Part shown: positions 35,682 to 47,658 of the stretch, piece after piece | Layout of the letters: the number at the start of each line of letters is the position of its first letter | Numbering within the stretch: position 1 is the stretch's first letter | Source of the DNA: Formicarius rufipectus | Lineage: Eukaryota; Chordata; Aves; Passeriformes; Formicariidae | Reading direction: 5' to 3' | Length of the DNA: 64,000 nt | Assembly: GCA_013399695.1 (NCBI GenBank) | Contig: VXAU01002502.1 | Location: 843,574 to 907,573, forward strand | Translations under genes and position numbers: made by a program | The notes under the pieces: model-generated | What the model was told of the DNA's origin: nothing | Databases searched by the model: none | Seen by the model: only the letters and a program-made list of their open reading frames with translations

Positions 35682-38480
35682 TGACCCTAAAATTTATAAG
35701 ATCATCCACTGATGCTGCTTTACCACTAAATCTTCCCTTACAGTTTCATTCAGATGCCTTACTATTTGTAACAGAAACTATAAACTTTATAATCTCTAAA
35801 ACAAACTTTAAAAAAAAATAATTTAAAAGTTTGTATAGGATACAGGACTTTCACTGGTCTGATAATCCAAGAACACTGATTTTGATTCTACTAACACTGA
35901 ATGTTTCACCTGCAGTAGCTCTTATGTATTGCATGTGATTGTTATCCAATCTCAGATGTCCCTCTAGCATGATGACACTTCTTGCAGTAATTCATTTCTA
36001 ATTCCAATAGATTTTAAAATTCTACTACTCAAAAAGAATAGAAAAGGATCTCACTCAATTGTATATCATATATATTCTGTTTCCAGTGTAGTTTCCAAAG
36101 ATCTGCATTTGACCATTATCGTAGCATGTCGGATACTTTTAAATGTGAGATAACACTATATTTATGTCACATGTAGGAAAATAATCAAATATATACCTAT
36201 CAAATTAAATTATGTAAGTATCAGTGTGATATCATATGATGAAAGACTGTAGGAGGTAACTACCACATGAACAACTGAAACTTTTGTTTATAAAACTCTC
36301 TAGTACTTGGACAGAGAAGAGTGGGAAGCCTCCTATTACACACACATCTGACTTGGAAGAAAATCCACTCCAAACATGAAGGCAATATTTTATAGCAGCT
36401 CTACTACCTTATCCATGTTCTTTCTGTGGCAATCCAAATCTCTAAGATTTTCCTGACATTCAGAAAAAAATATTGTGAACCAATGTTGTCAGAAGATATC
36501 AAAACAATAACTATTCTCTGTATAGAAATGACTTTTCCTAAAATGACAGTAAATAACTCTAAGCTAAATTATAGCAAAAACACAGCTAAAAAAAAAAAAA
36601 GAAAAAAAAAAAAGTTTTGAGAATAAACCAATCATTTTAAGAAAATGTTTTAGTTGAATATTATACATATTTATTAGATTCTTGGCATCCTACGTATATC
36701 CTTCAGACATGAAAGCATCCCTGTTGCAAGATGAAGAATGCATACTGAGTAGTAAAGCATGTGTAAATCTTTCACTTTGAATGGTGTTACACCTTCCTTG
36801 CATCCAAAGAGCTGTAGATAAGACTATATGTAAGATTCCACCTCTGAATTTTCTGATTACCAACAGCACATCCATTTCTTTTCACACATCACTGTAGCCT
36901 GTAAGTCCAGTAAATATGGTATTCTTACTGCTAACAACAGGATTCAGGGATGGCACCAGCTCTGCAAGGTCTCAGGATTTGTCAGGCTTCAATTGGCTTG
37001 ACTTGCCCGTGGCTTTTGTTTAAACTTGTTTAACTGTGATGGCAATTGTTTGATGACCAGGTGAATATCACCTAATTAGTTGTAGTTTTATCTCAGCTTT
37101 GAGCAATCATGTTGCATAAAGCCTATTGCTACAGTCATTTTGATGCTTATCTGTAATTAACAGATAGTAATAATAAGTGGCCTTCCCATGCAGAGCAAAC
37201 TATGACCCTGGAACAAAAATGCAGAACAGAGAAGTGCAACGTTAGATACTTGTAAAGGCTCTGAAAGTACCAGCACATGACAAAACCAGAAATCCTCAGC
37301 TAGAACAATAAGTTCTTCACTGGTCAGTTATTGGTCATGCAAGGAAATGCCTCATTGTTCGTTAATGCTCCTGCCTCAGGAACTGGACAAAACCAGTTCT
37401 AGGGATAGTGAAGAATATACATTTATAAAATATTGCACATAGGGGAAATTTTGTCTATTTGTGGAATTGCAGACCGAGGATGAAAAAGTAAAGTACAAGT
37501 TTTGGGAAAAAAACCACAAACCAAACCAAAACATAAAATAGCTCCCAGCATATCCTAGAATGAATAGTAAGTAATTTTCATCTTTGATATCATAATCCTC
37601 CTGGTGAAGGACTCAAGGTGAATCACCATAAGGAATGGTGATCTTAAGATACAAAAGGAGCACAGGCTGGGTAAGTACATAGGAAACACCAGTTCATTCT
37701 CAAAATTGCTGCAGATGTTAAAAGTGTGTCATTGTAATGGATCTAATAATAGCCATTTTATGAGTCTGCAAAGATTTTTTATTAGACTCACTATTTATAC
37801 GTTAATATTATATTAATATTATATTATACATCTATATATATATTTGATGCATATTTATGGTGTGTTTCTTTTTTCCACAGAAATTTCAGTGTGTTTGGTT
37901 TGAAAAGCTGTAGCTTAATCAGAAATTACTGCAAACCTTCTGCCAGAAACTTGATTTCTTCTATTTACATTTTGTACCCTGAGACTCAGGGTACATTGCC
38001 GATTTAGTCCTCCACACTGAATATACTTCAATTTATTAACAATTTGAGTCCACTCATTTGAATGTGATTAGGTATATATCATGTGCTGTTTCTGTGGGTT
38101 TTGGTTTTTGTGTGTTTGTTTTTCACTCAAAAAGCCAGAAACCAGGCAATAAATATGTAAAAAGTAATTTTCCAATGGATCAGAAATGAAGGAAAATAAA
38201 AACAAACAAACAAAAAATTAATGAGAATGTCATAAAAGAAGGATCAAAGCAAATTCCAGTGTTTAAATTCACACTATCAACTATCCAAAGCAATAACAGA
38301 GAGAGGAAAGTTCTCTACTATGAAGCGAAATGTCAGTAGGTTTTGTATACCCGTTAGAGTGTATATATTGAGGCATAGAAGAAGTCTGTAAAAAAATTAC
38401 AACGAAGAAATGTTAAGTGTCATAAACTCATGAAAGCAAATGTTCACTTTGACTACTAACTGTAAGTGCATTTCGGTACA
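35682..38480. other. AT-rich unique block with candidate regulatory sequence
   Basis: No gene or interspersed repeat was recognised. An A-rich tract lies at 36589-36613 and a TAATATT-rich stretch near 37800-37850. The part from about 36990 to 37160 is of higher complexity, with CACCTAATTAG, GTTTAAAC and CTGTAATTAACAG motifs typical of homeodomain-binding non-coding elements. Conservation is unknown. Confidence 0.4.
37973..37995. repeat. Perfect 23-bp palindrome
   Basis: TGTACCCTGAG, single central A, then CTCAGGGTACA. All eleven pairs are perfect. It could be a protein-binding site or chance, and no second copy was noticed. Confidence 0.85.
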
Positions 38481-38542
38481 ACTGTTACTAACCAGGGAGG
38501 GGAAAAAGGATATCTATTTTCATGGATTTACATAAAATTATA
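38481..38542 (+). repeat. 62-bp block, copy 1 of a dispersed near-identical repeat
   Basis: The block is identical to 40527-40588 and to 41392-41453 except for one base (G here, C in the other two). It starts ACTGTTACTAACCAGGGAGG. Sequence on either side is unrelated between this copy and the others. Confidence 0.9.
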
Positions 38543-40497
38543 ATCAAGATATTTTGCAGCCAATGGACAGTATTCTGTTAAGAATTTTTAAACTTAAGAG
38601 CATTCTTAAAATCAGAAATGGAAAATAGTAATCTTAAAATTTGCATTCAGGTGGGAAAGATGAATTTCTAAAGATGTAGGTTACCTTTCTACCTGCTACA
38701 CTCTAAATACTTTAATGAGATAACTTCTGATTTGTGCAGCTCAGTTGCAATCGTGGGACACAACAATTTGTTTAAAAACTTCTCTGTAGTTCTAGAATTT
38801 TAGAGCAAAACTAAAATTCTCAACTAAGAATAGCAGCAAATAACTTCAAAGAAAATTTATTAAGGCAAAGGGAACTCCAGGGATTTGTTTAAGCTTTATA
38901 AAACATCTAATATAATTTGTTTTATAATTTTACAAAGATAAAAATAAATTTTTGAAGCATCTTCAAACATGAACTGTTTATGTAACACCTATGCTAAAAG
39001 AGCTCACTGCCTTAGTTTTTTCTTTTATTATAACTTTTATCACAGATCTCTGGATTTAAGAAAGTGGTAAAGCCATGGGCATGCCTGCATTCCATTATTA
39101 CCTTCAAGCCTTGTATGCTGCTTACAATTTAGAGTCCTGCCAGCAGTGTGATGAGTCCCTGACAGATTTCTTGGACAAGATGGGCAAGTCCTTACACCTG
39201 TGCATGCCATGCAGTACATTTTCACCTTCATGGTCGTCTTCTCTGAATCAACTGTCTGTCTGCTGCTTCAAAGAAGCCTATTCCTCTAACATCTATCAGT
39301 AAGATGGGAACATATGGTGTCAGTTCAACAGGTACTGAGCATTCCTCTGATATTTAAATCAATTTATCAGGAGTTTGAAAAACAGAAACCCGCACCAGAT
39401 ACAATCTGAAGTTAACAAAACTACAGCAAAAGTTGTAAGAGAAAATCAGTTGCTGGTTTCTTCTGGACTGAATTTCTTACTACTGGATTTAATTACTGCC
39501 TTTTTTTTTTTTTTTTTTTTAAAAAAAGTAAAAANTTTCTTTCTTTTTTTTTTTTTTTTTTTTAAAGACAGAAGTGTTCTCTCTTTCCTTACTTGACAAA
39601 GACTTCAGAAGGCCCAAAACCAAAGAAACAGTAAAAATCTCCTTGAACACTGCTGACAGTTTCCTATGCATGCAGTAACATTTCAAGAGGGAAATAAGGT
39701 AAGAATAGCCTACAAACCGATGGTTTGAGGGAGATACCTCAGTAATTTTGGAAACCAAAGTGAAAGAAGCCAGAGACTGCTGAAGCAGAACTTGTGCTTG
39801 CTAAAAACAGAGAGTCCAGCAGTATCTGAACAATACACTGCCATGCTAGATGTGGATTTGAACACTCAAGAAGCAGAAAGGTACGGAAAGTTTATAAGGT
39901 CATTGCTACATGATTGCTGTAAACTACAAGAGGCTGAATACCACTGATGCAAGACAAAAAGGTTACAAACAGCTGGCCCAAGGCTAAAAATGAAAAAGTA
40001 ATGGCTCAAAGGCTAACCTGGTGCAGGACAGAAGGTTACTACTGTAAATCAAAACCAGGTCTCTCCAGAAAAGGAGAGGGTAGCGCTAATGAAAGGAATG
40101 TGAAGCCTGAGGACTAAGTATGAAATACAGACTGGTTCAGACTTTTACGGTAACCTGATTTACTGGTGGAATAACATATCATTTTGCTGAACATACTTCT
40201 GTTTAAAACTGACGTAAATGATTCCAGAATCAAGCCCACAGGGCAAACAGATAACATGCTTTGAAAGAACTGGTGGGTTACAAAATATGCAAGTCTTGTC
40301 TCAAAGGAGATGAGTAAAAATAAGCATTTTTCCCCTAAGGGAGACTTTCATAGTTTTTCCAGTAACCTCAAATATCGATAACAGTAAGCTCAACAGTACC
40401 AGAGAAATGATGAAGTTATTAATTCCTTGCAATGCATTAGACTGATTAAAATGATGACTGAGGCATGAATTCTCCATCCTGGCAAGCTGCTCTTGAA
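38543..40497. other. AT-rich unique non-coding block
   Basis: No gene was recognised. It includes two T tracts flanking a single N (39501-39563) and short unsupported frames. The stretch 39780-40497 shows nothing beyond ordinary unique sequence. Confidence 0.5.
39501..39563. repeat. Two poly-T tracts flanking a single N (39535)
   Basis: T20, an A-rich link with one N, then a second interrupted T tract. The arrangement suggests a failed join inside one longer homopolymer. Confidence 0.85.
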
Positions 40498-41173
40498 GCA
40501 GAGGTCAAGAGAGTTGCGCAAGAGAGACTGTTACTAACCAGGGAGGGGAAAAAGGATATCTATTTTCATCGATTTACATAAAATTATATGAGGATGAAAT
40601 ATATATAAGGATGAAATTGTTTTAATTAGAAGCATCAGCAAACATTTTCATGGGTGGGGAAAAAAAGTAAAAAGGAAGAAGCCTATCAAGGCTGTTCTGG
40701 TTTCAGCCTACTATTGTGGATTCCTCATTGTATGGCTACTAGCTGCTTTATTAATAAACTAATTCCTCTTGGAAACATAATTTTTATATTTTATAATATT
40801 TAAGAATAAAAGAAACCACAAGTCTGGATGCTGTGGGGCATAAGGTTAATACAATTACTCCCACAGAAAAAGTCTAACAGTTAAAGCTGTGCTAAAGAAT
40901 TTAATATGCACTTACTCAGAGAAAGTTATGCATGAAAAAAGATAGTATAGTTCCAGCCATTCAAACAAATAATTCCTTGAGTTACAAGCTCTCTAACAAA
41001 AAACAAAAACAAAAACCAACCAAACAAAAAAACCCCAACAAAACAAAAACAAACAAACAAACAAGCAAATAAAAAAAATCAAACTATACATTTTGGTGAC
41101 CTAAATTTTGAGAATAAAAATTTGAACGAGGAGAATAGAAAATTTATCTCCTACTTCATACATATAATACTTA
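40498..41173 (+). repeat. Left copy of a gap-flanking duplication
   Basis: Bases 40498-40801 equal 41363-41666, and bases 40955-41173 equal 41719-41937, as far as read by eye. Bases 40802-40954 have no counterpart in the right copy. The copy ends exactly at the N gap. It includes an AAAC tract at 40998-41077. Confidence 0.9.
40527..40588 (+). repeat. 62-bp block, copy 2
   Basis: Same block as at 38481-38542 with one substitution. It lies within the left gap-flanking copy. Confidence 0.9.
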
Positions 41174-41362
41174 NNNNNNNNNNNNNNNNNNNNNNNNNNN
41201 NNNNNNNNNNNNNNNNNNNNNNNNNNNNNNNNNNNNNNNNNNNNNNNNNNNNNNNNNNNNNNNNNNNNNNNNNNNNNNNNNNNNNNNNNNNNNNNNNNNN
41301 NNNNNNNNNNNNNNNNNNNNNNNNNNNNNNNNNNNNNNNNNNNNNNNNNNNNNNNNNNNNNN
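41174..41362. other. Assembly gap (189 N)
   Basis: Undetermined bases lie between two copies of the same sequence. The gap size is likely an estimate. Confidence 0.98.
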
Positions 41363-41937
41363 GCAGAGGTCAAGAGAGTTGCGCAAGAGAGACTGTTACT
41401 AACCAGGGAGGGGAAAAAGGATATCTATTTTCATCGATTTACATAAAATTATATGAGGATGAAATATATATAAGGATGAAATTGTTTTAATTAGAAGCAT
41501 CAGCAAACATTTTCATGGGTGGGGAAAAAAAGTAAAAAGGAAGAAGCCTATCAAGGCTGTTCTGGTTTCAGCCTACTATTGTGGATTCCTCATTGTATGG
41601 CTACTAGCTGCTTTATTAATAAACTAATTCCTCTTGGAAACATAATTTTTATATTTTATAATATTTNATAAACTAATTCCTCTTGGAAACATGAGGATGT
41701 TTGATATCAATGTTTGATAGCCATTCAAACAAATAATTCCTTGAGTTACAAGCTCTCTAACAAAAAACAAAAACAAAAACCAACCAAACAAAAAAACCCC
41801 AACAAAACAAAAACAAACAAACAAACAAGCAAATAAAAAAAATCAAACTATACATTTTGGTGACCTAAATTTTGAGAATAAAAATTTGAACGAGGAGAAT
41901 AGAAAATTTATCTCCTACTTCATACATATAATACTTA
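41363..41937 (+). repeat. Right copy of a gap-flanking duplication
   Basis: It repeats the left copy from the first base after the N gap and, at its far end, repeats the left copy up to the last base before the gap. In the middle it has one N (41667) and 51 bases that replace 153 bases of the left copy. The first 25 of those 51 bases repeat 41619-41643. The pattern points to two overlapping contigs placed side by side. Confidence 0.9.
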
Positions 41938-44900
41938 GAGTTTAAAAGAGGTATTCAAAGCTCACCCTGAGAAAAAATTATAATCCTTTCTCCCCTTAGG
42001 ATCTACTATAAAATATATAGGAATGAACTACTGATGGAAAAGAGTACAAAATTACATTAATATATGTATACTTTTTGTGCACTTAAATTAAGCTCTCTTC
42101 CAAGTAATTGGAGGTGTTACAATATTCAGAGCAGCCTTAGAATGTCATGCAAGTGGGATTCTGAATGTAAACAGATGATTAGGCACAAAGTACCTTTATC
42201 AGTAACTCTGGAATTCATTGTTTCCTACAGGCTCTGATCTACCTCATGGCATGACAGATTGTCAAGGTTCCCTGCATCAGCTGAACTGTGGAAATTGCAC
42301 ATGATGTCTTGGACTGAGGCAAGCACAAGGTATTACATTTTAGCTTAATCCTCTTTCATCAAAAGCTGTACCAAGTCATGCAGAAATATCTGTAATATCA
42401 TCAACAGCTGGTCATTGAATATAGTAGGCCATTGTGGAAAAATATACAAAATAACAAGCCACGAAATTTGTGTCAACTGCACTTGGCTACCATGTCCCAA
42501 GATCTTTAGGTTGGTAAAACAAAAACATGCCATTGTTGTGCAGTCTATGCCACATCAGACAGGTCGTCAAAACAAGAATAATGATGTTGTGACCTTATGC
42601 TCACAACAGAGAGATGCTACAGGTCTGTAGGTGTTGGCTGCTCCAGCCTTCTTATCTTGACCATTTTCTTTAGTTTAACTTATAGGGGATAGTCCAACCA
42701 ACATTTTTTATAATGTCTTCTCCTTCCACATCCTTGAGCAGTGGTGGCAGGGGTCATGGTGATGAAGCCTTGGGCAGCAGAGCTGCTGGGAGTGTAGCTG
42801 GTGGGCAGCGTGGTGTCCTCACTCCCTGACCAGACCCCGCACTGCATCCCCAGTGAGGCAAACCAGGCTAGACTAGGATTAGTAACCAGGGCTGGCCACA
42901 ACTCATCTGTCACATATAGGTCCTGGGCAGGCTCCTTGCCTGTCCAAGAAGTCAAGTCTGTAAAGGAATATGAAGGTAAGGAAAACCAGGTAGAAGCATC
43001 AGTGCAACATAGCTCAGGCTCTTGCATCCCTAAATGTCATTCCCAAGACAACAAGTGGAGGCCCCAGATAGGGTTGTTTTTCACAGCACCATAAGAGAAC
43101 TGACCTTGAACGCAGCAGCCTTATCCACTGGAGCAGGGAGAGGAAGATGCAGACTCAGATTCACGTATAGAGCTACCTAGACGTTGTTACACACTATCCT
43201 CACTGGACTGCCTGCAGTTTATCTGCATGGAGTCTTTCCTGACTGTCTGAACATCAGCATCACAGCTTGAAATCCTTTTAGCTTAAACCCCCCTAATTCT
43301 TATGCAAATTTACATTGCTGTTGGTGATACCTTCCACCTCTACATAATCTCTACGTCAGATGGTCTGGAAAGGAATCCAAAAGTAATTTCTGCCTGCAAG
43401 GGGAAAATAATGCTCCATCTGTCAAGATTTCTTCTACTATTCTTTATAGGAGGTTCACATGGACAACCAGCATTTCTTTCCCTATTTTGAATATGTAACT
43501 GAACCTTGGGATTAGAGAAATATGGGCTACAAACCCAGAGCATTTTATGGTCTTTGAACAGAATTAAAAGTACCAGAGACATACATAGTATGATATGAAA
43601 GCTAAATAAATCGATGAAGAAATGTTCATGTGTCAGCTATGAGCTAGTAACTGACCTTGTAAATTTTGAACCAATTTCAAAACACGTAAAACAGGCCAGG
43701 ATAAGATTGCGTTGACAGAGCATGAACAAAACTTCCCAGTTCCCAGAATCCAATATAACTCATGCTTGACCATTATCTGAACCACACTGTGTGATTAATG
43801 AAAATTTCCTCAGGACACACAGTTCCACTGTGTGGAAAGTTGTAAGTGTATTAGACCCTTAATACTATGAAGTCCCTTCTCTTTATTCTTCCACCTAACA
43901 TCTGTGTAATCACAGGTCCTCAGCTCACAAAGGTATCCTATCAGTTAGCAATTGGAAAGTACTGATGCATCCTAGCTGGGCTCTCAATATTGTTCTACAA
44001 CGCGGGCTGTGGCATCAAGTTGCAGAATAGGCCAGATTCACTAGCCCCCTCCAGTTGCTTTCTGCTGCTCTGGTAATGGAAATAAGCTGTAAACCCACTT
44101 TAGCTGAACATTTAAGCTGGGTCTATGGTTATTTTGCACTCTCTGAGATGCACAAAGCAGCTGGAGCCCACTAACAAATCTGGCTTTCTATTTATGTATT
44201 CTGGTAGTGAGGGATTAATTTTCAGACCATATGCAATTGCTTACTGGTGAGAAAGGTTTTTAGACTTTCCACATAGATATTATGCAATATAACATTTTAA
44301 GAGGTTGTATTAGTACAAGCTGCGAGTGATTCAAATCAGACACATGCAGTGTTATAAAGTCAAACACTGTTCTAATTTAAAATTGTTTTCTCATAGAATA
44401 AATATTATTTTACCCTTGAAGGGTTTTCTTCTTCTCATTTGTGGAAAGACCAGATGGGTCTCACAGGTCATTCACAGTTATGAGAGAAACAACAACAAAA
44501 AAATCCCTTTCCAGAGGTGAGATCTTGTATTCTTTACTGGAAAACAAATCATTTGCTTGGATGAAAAGCTTTTGTATTCCAGTGTAATGGCTAATATCTG
44601 TGGGGTGTCCTGAAGAATTAAATGCTTTGTATCAAAGAGTTGTAACTTATCCCTGTGCATAAAATCTAAATAAATAAGTTGGAGCAGACCTTAAGGTATC
44701 ACACAGGGAGGAGATACAAGGAATACAGCTGTGGAAAACCTCAAGTGATAACAAGTGGACAAGCTAAAATTATTTCACAGTGGGACTTGGGTCATCTGGT
44801 TATATGGGTTTGTTGTTGATGTGAAAGGAAAGACAGAGTGGTTTTGTCTGGACATTGCATTTTATAAAGAGACGAACTATTTCCTGCTGTTGCAGTAAAA

Positions 44901-46758
44901 ATAGCTGCTACTGGAAGAGTCAATCAAGGATGGATTATTTTTCTCAGGCTATAAAGACTATTTTTCTTGATTAGTTTTCTAAAATTAGAAATTTGATAAG
45001 TTACTTTACACACATCAGAAGACATTACAAGCAAAAGAACTGCAGTCTCATCAAGAACATCCAAAACGTATACCTTCCCCTCTTCAAGTCTGAGGAAATT
45101 ATATGGCCACAGGGAAAACATGACTTAAAAAGTTGTTACAAATAGATAGGACCGATGTAGATATTCTTTCAGGAACAATAACAAAGCTCAGTAAGAGAAC
45201 TAACATATGTTTTCTTTAAGCAAAATGTATAAAGTATGTGAACAATCAAATTACCATAATTCAGGAATCTCACAGCAAAATAGGGCCCATTTCATGTGCC
45301 TCTACTGCCACTGACCAGTGTTTTCACCTATGCAAGCTTACTTTCTTCAGAGAATGCAGGTGCATAGAAACATTGTCAATAGCATAAGACACAGGAACAG
45401 CTGTTGGTGTTACAAGACTTACTTCATCAGCCTTGGCACAGACCCATGTAACACAGACTTCTGCAGATCAGACTGATGAGGGCAACCTGATGTTCAGGAA
45501 CACACCACACAAGTCCTGCATCTACATTGAAACTACAGGGATGCTGCCACTGAAGCATCTACCTCAGCCTATCTACTATAAACAAAACCTATCGGCTCAC
45601 ACTTAAGTGTCCACTTTCCAGATCAGCACATCCATCAGAGGAATCCCACACATGGTGAGATTGTCAGAGATGAGCCTTAATAAAATGTAAAAGAGAAATG
45701 CAAGAGAGAAAATTAATTCCTCAAAAAATGATCAGTCAATATGAGGAGCCATGAGGAAAGACACAGGCTGAGCTTCAAGATTAGCACCTGCAGCAATAAT
45801 GGTGAAAAGTTTAATGTGACAGATGTTGGACAGATGATCAAAAAGGGAGAAATTACCTTTTGAATGTAGAAAAGATAAATAAATCTCACAAGAATTTTGA
45901 CCCAGCTTTTGACAAAGCTGAGCAGGCAGGAAAGGAGATGATTTAGCTTCAAGTACGTAGACAAAGGAACGCACATGATTCTTCAGGGATTCAAAAGTTC
46001 ATGGTGTTCAGCAGGGATTTTGTCTTTTCTTTCCACTTACTTTCATGGAGTTTGTAGTGATTAGTACAAGTTAAGCTCATGCTAGTGATGCCGAACATAA
46101 ATTGCTATCTATCTTCTGCATTTCAGTAACCTTACTTAAATTCAGTACTGTTCTTACCAGAGGCACAAAACTTTCATTTTTGGCTTAGGAGAAAAGCCTT
46201 ATATTTGGTAATACTGCTTTCAGAAACTTCACATCTGCTTACAAAGTGCTCTTGATACTCAATGCCACTATATACACTTCAAAAGATGTCCACATGACTG
46301 CCAGTAATTTCATTTTTTTTTTTCATCCTCCCTAAAACGTCCATTTATTTTATTTTTTCAGGTCTACAAAATAAATCCTAATTTGGATATAACAAGTACA
46401 TTGACTTCCACTCACAGATTGCACCAGCTAGGTGTTCAAAATATTCAACATGATTGGGTAAGCCAACATGCCATGATTAGTCTGGTGAAGCTCTGGTAGT
46501 CAAGAGACAAGCACACGTCTTCCTTTGCAGCATGTATTGAAGAGATGACTTTTAATATTTAAAATCACAAACTACCTCACAGAGGCTACAGGATAGGGTA
46601 GAGATGGCTTTTTAAATTTCCTCCACTACTCAGTTTGTCCCCTCAATTCTCTCAAAATGCCACTGCTATAATAAACCTCGGTTGCTGCTTTAATACTTGG
46701 GTAAAACTTTTTGCTCACATTTTACTCAATGTTTCCCAGAAGAAACTACCTGTCTATG
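41938..46758. other. Unique non-coding block
   Basis: No gene or interspersed repeat was recognised in 4.8 kb. A GC-richer part at about 42700-43090 is open for 115 codons on minus and 97 codons on plus, without known protein similarity. Short imperfect inverted repeats such as CACACAGT/ACTGTGTG near 43820 are present. Confidence 0.5.
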
Positions 46759-46820
46759 GATTTGATCCAAGGCCCATTGATGTCAGAAAGTCTTCTGTGA
46801 GTTTCGCCTCAGGACTTAAG
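46759..46820. repeat. Possible ancient amniote repeat relic
   Basis: The stretch GATCCAAGGCCCATTGATG and the following AAAGTCTTCTGTGAGTTTCGC resemble a motif often met in old interspersed repeats of reptiles and birds (a 'gatccaaagcccattgaagtcaatgg' type sequence remembered from such genomes). The family name is not known to me and the similarity was judged by eye only. Confidence 0.3.
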
Positions 46821-46984
46821 TGCATGGAAAAGCTCATGACAGTATCTGTCAAGAGTAATTTGAAAGAAAGATTAATATTTGTAGGCTAGCAGCAAGAACT
46901 GAGAAGCAGTACTTTGACCTCCTTCTATTGAGCCTCACTCAGACATGTCTGTGTGAAACCTGTAACCTTGTGGTTAAAATTATA

Positions 46985-47312
46985 GCACACATTTTGGAAG
47001 CTATCCAATCTTCTTGTAAAGTTTGCACAATATGAAGAGTGCATGACCTTGCTTGATAAATGATTCCAAACATTAATTGTCCTTATTGCTGTTTAAAAAT
47101 ATAATACAAAAAAAAAAAAAAGCATAAGTTTTCAATTCTTTTCAATTTCTTTTGTCTAGCTTCTGTAGTGGAAATTAATCTAGCAGAAAAAAGGGTTTAG
47201 TACAGAGCCCTTTATCGTCAAAAACATTCCTCCTGTGTAGGTACTTGTAGATGATCAAATTACCTTTTAGCTGTCTCTACAATAAGTTAAATGGATTGCA
47301 GTGCAAAGAGGA
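46985..47312 (-). mobile_element. Ancient CR1/L3-like LINE remnant
   Basis: Read on plus, it follows the reverse complement of an old CR1-type element. First comes CCTTGCTTGATAAATGATTCC with CATTAATTGTCCTTATTGCTG, then TCTAGCTTCTGTAGTGGAA, GAGCCCTTTATCGTC, TGTGTAGGTACTTGTAGATG with ATCAAATTACCTTTTA, and AAGTTAAATGGATTG. This arrangement is that of very old, widely shared amniote CR1/L3 copies, not the younger avian CR1 seen elsewhere in this window. A 138-codon plus frame starting at 47251 begins inside it and continues through an AC repeat, and is not a gene. Confidence 0.7.
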
Positions 47313-47600
47313 TGTCCTTGCTACAGAAGACAGAATGAAAGCATTTTGCACAAATAATTTGTACCAGAACAGCTGGAAGGCTTATCAGCTTATCCTTATC
47401 TCTCAAGATAGCACACAAGCTCCTCCGAACCAAGCCAGGATCACATGCAGCCACACAAAAGGGAATTCTAAAAGCAATTGCGGTTTTGTTTCTTTCTTTA
47501 AAGTTAAGTGGCTGTGTACTACAAGGAGTAAAACCGCAGAAGCTAAAGGTATTGAGGACTTACACTCTGTGTTCAAGATGGAAAACATTAACAAAATATT

Positions 47601-47658
47601 CACGTACACGTATCTATGTGTATATGTGTACATACATGCATGGGCACACGTGTACCCA
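47601..47658. repeat. Alternating purine-pyrimidine tract
   Basis: CACGTACACGTAT, TGTGTATATGTGTACATACATGCATG and CACACGTGTAC segments alternate purine and pyrimidine over most of the tract, a composition prone to Z-DNA. It contains two CACGTG-like near palindromes. Confidence 0.75.

Noticed and set aside
41122..41490. Open frames crossing 41174-41362
   Set aside because: They exist only because N bases were read as open codons.
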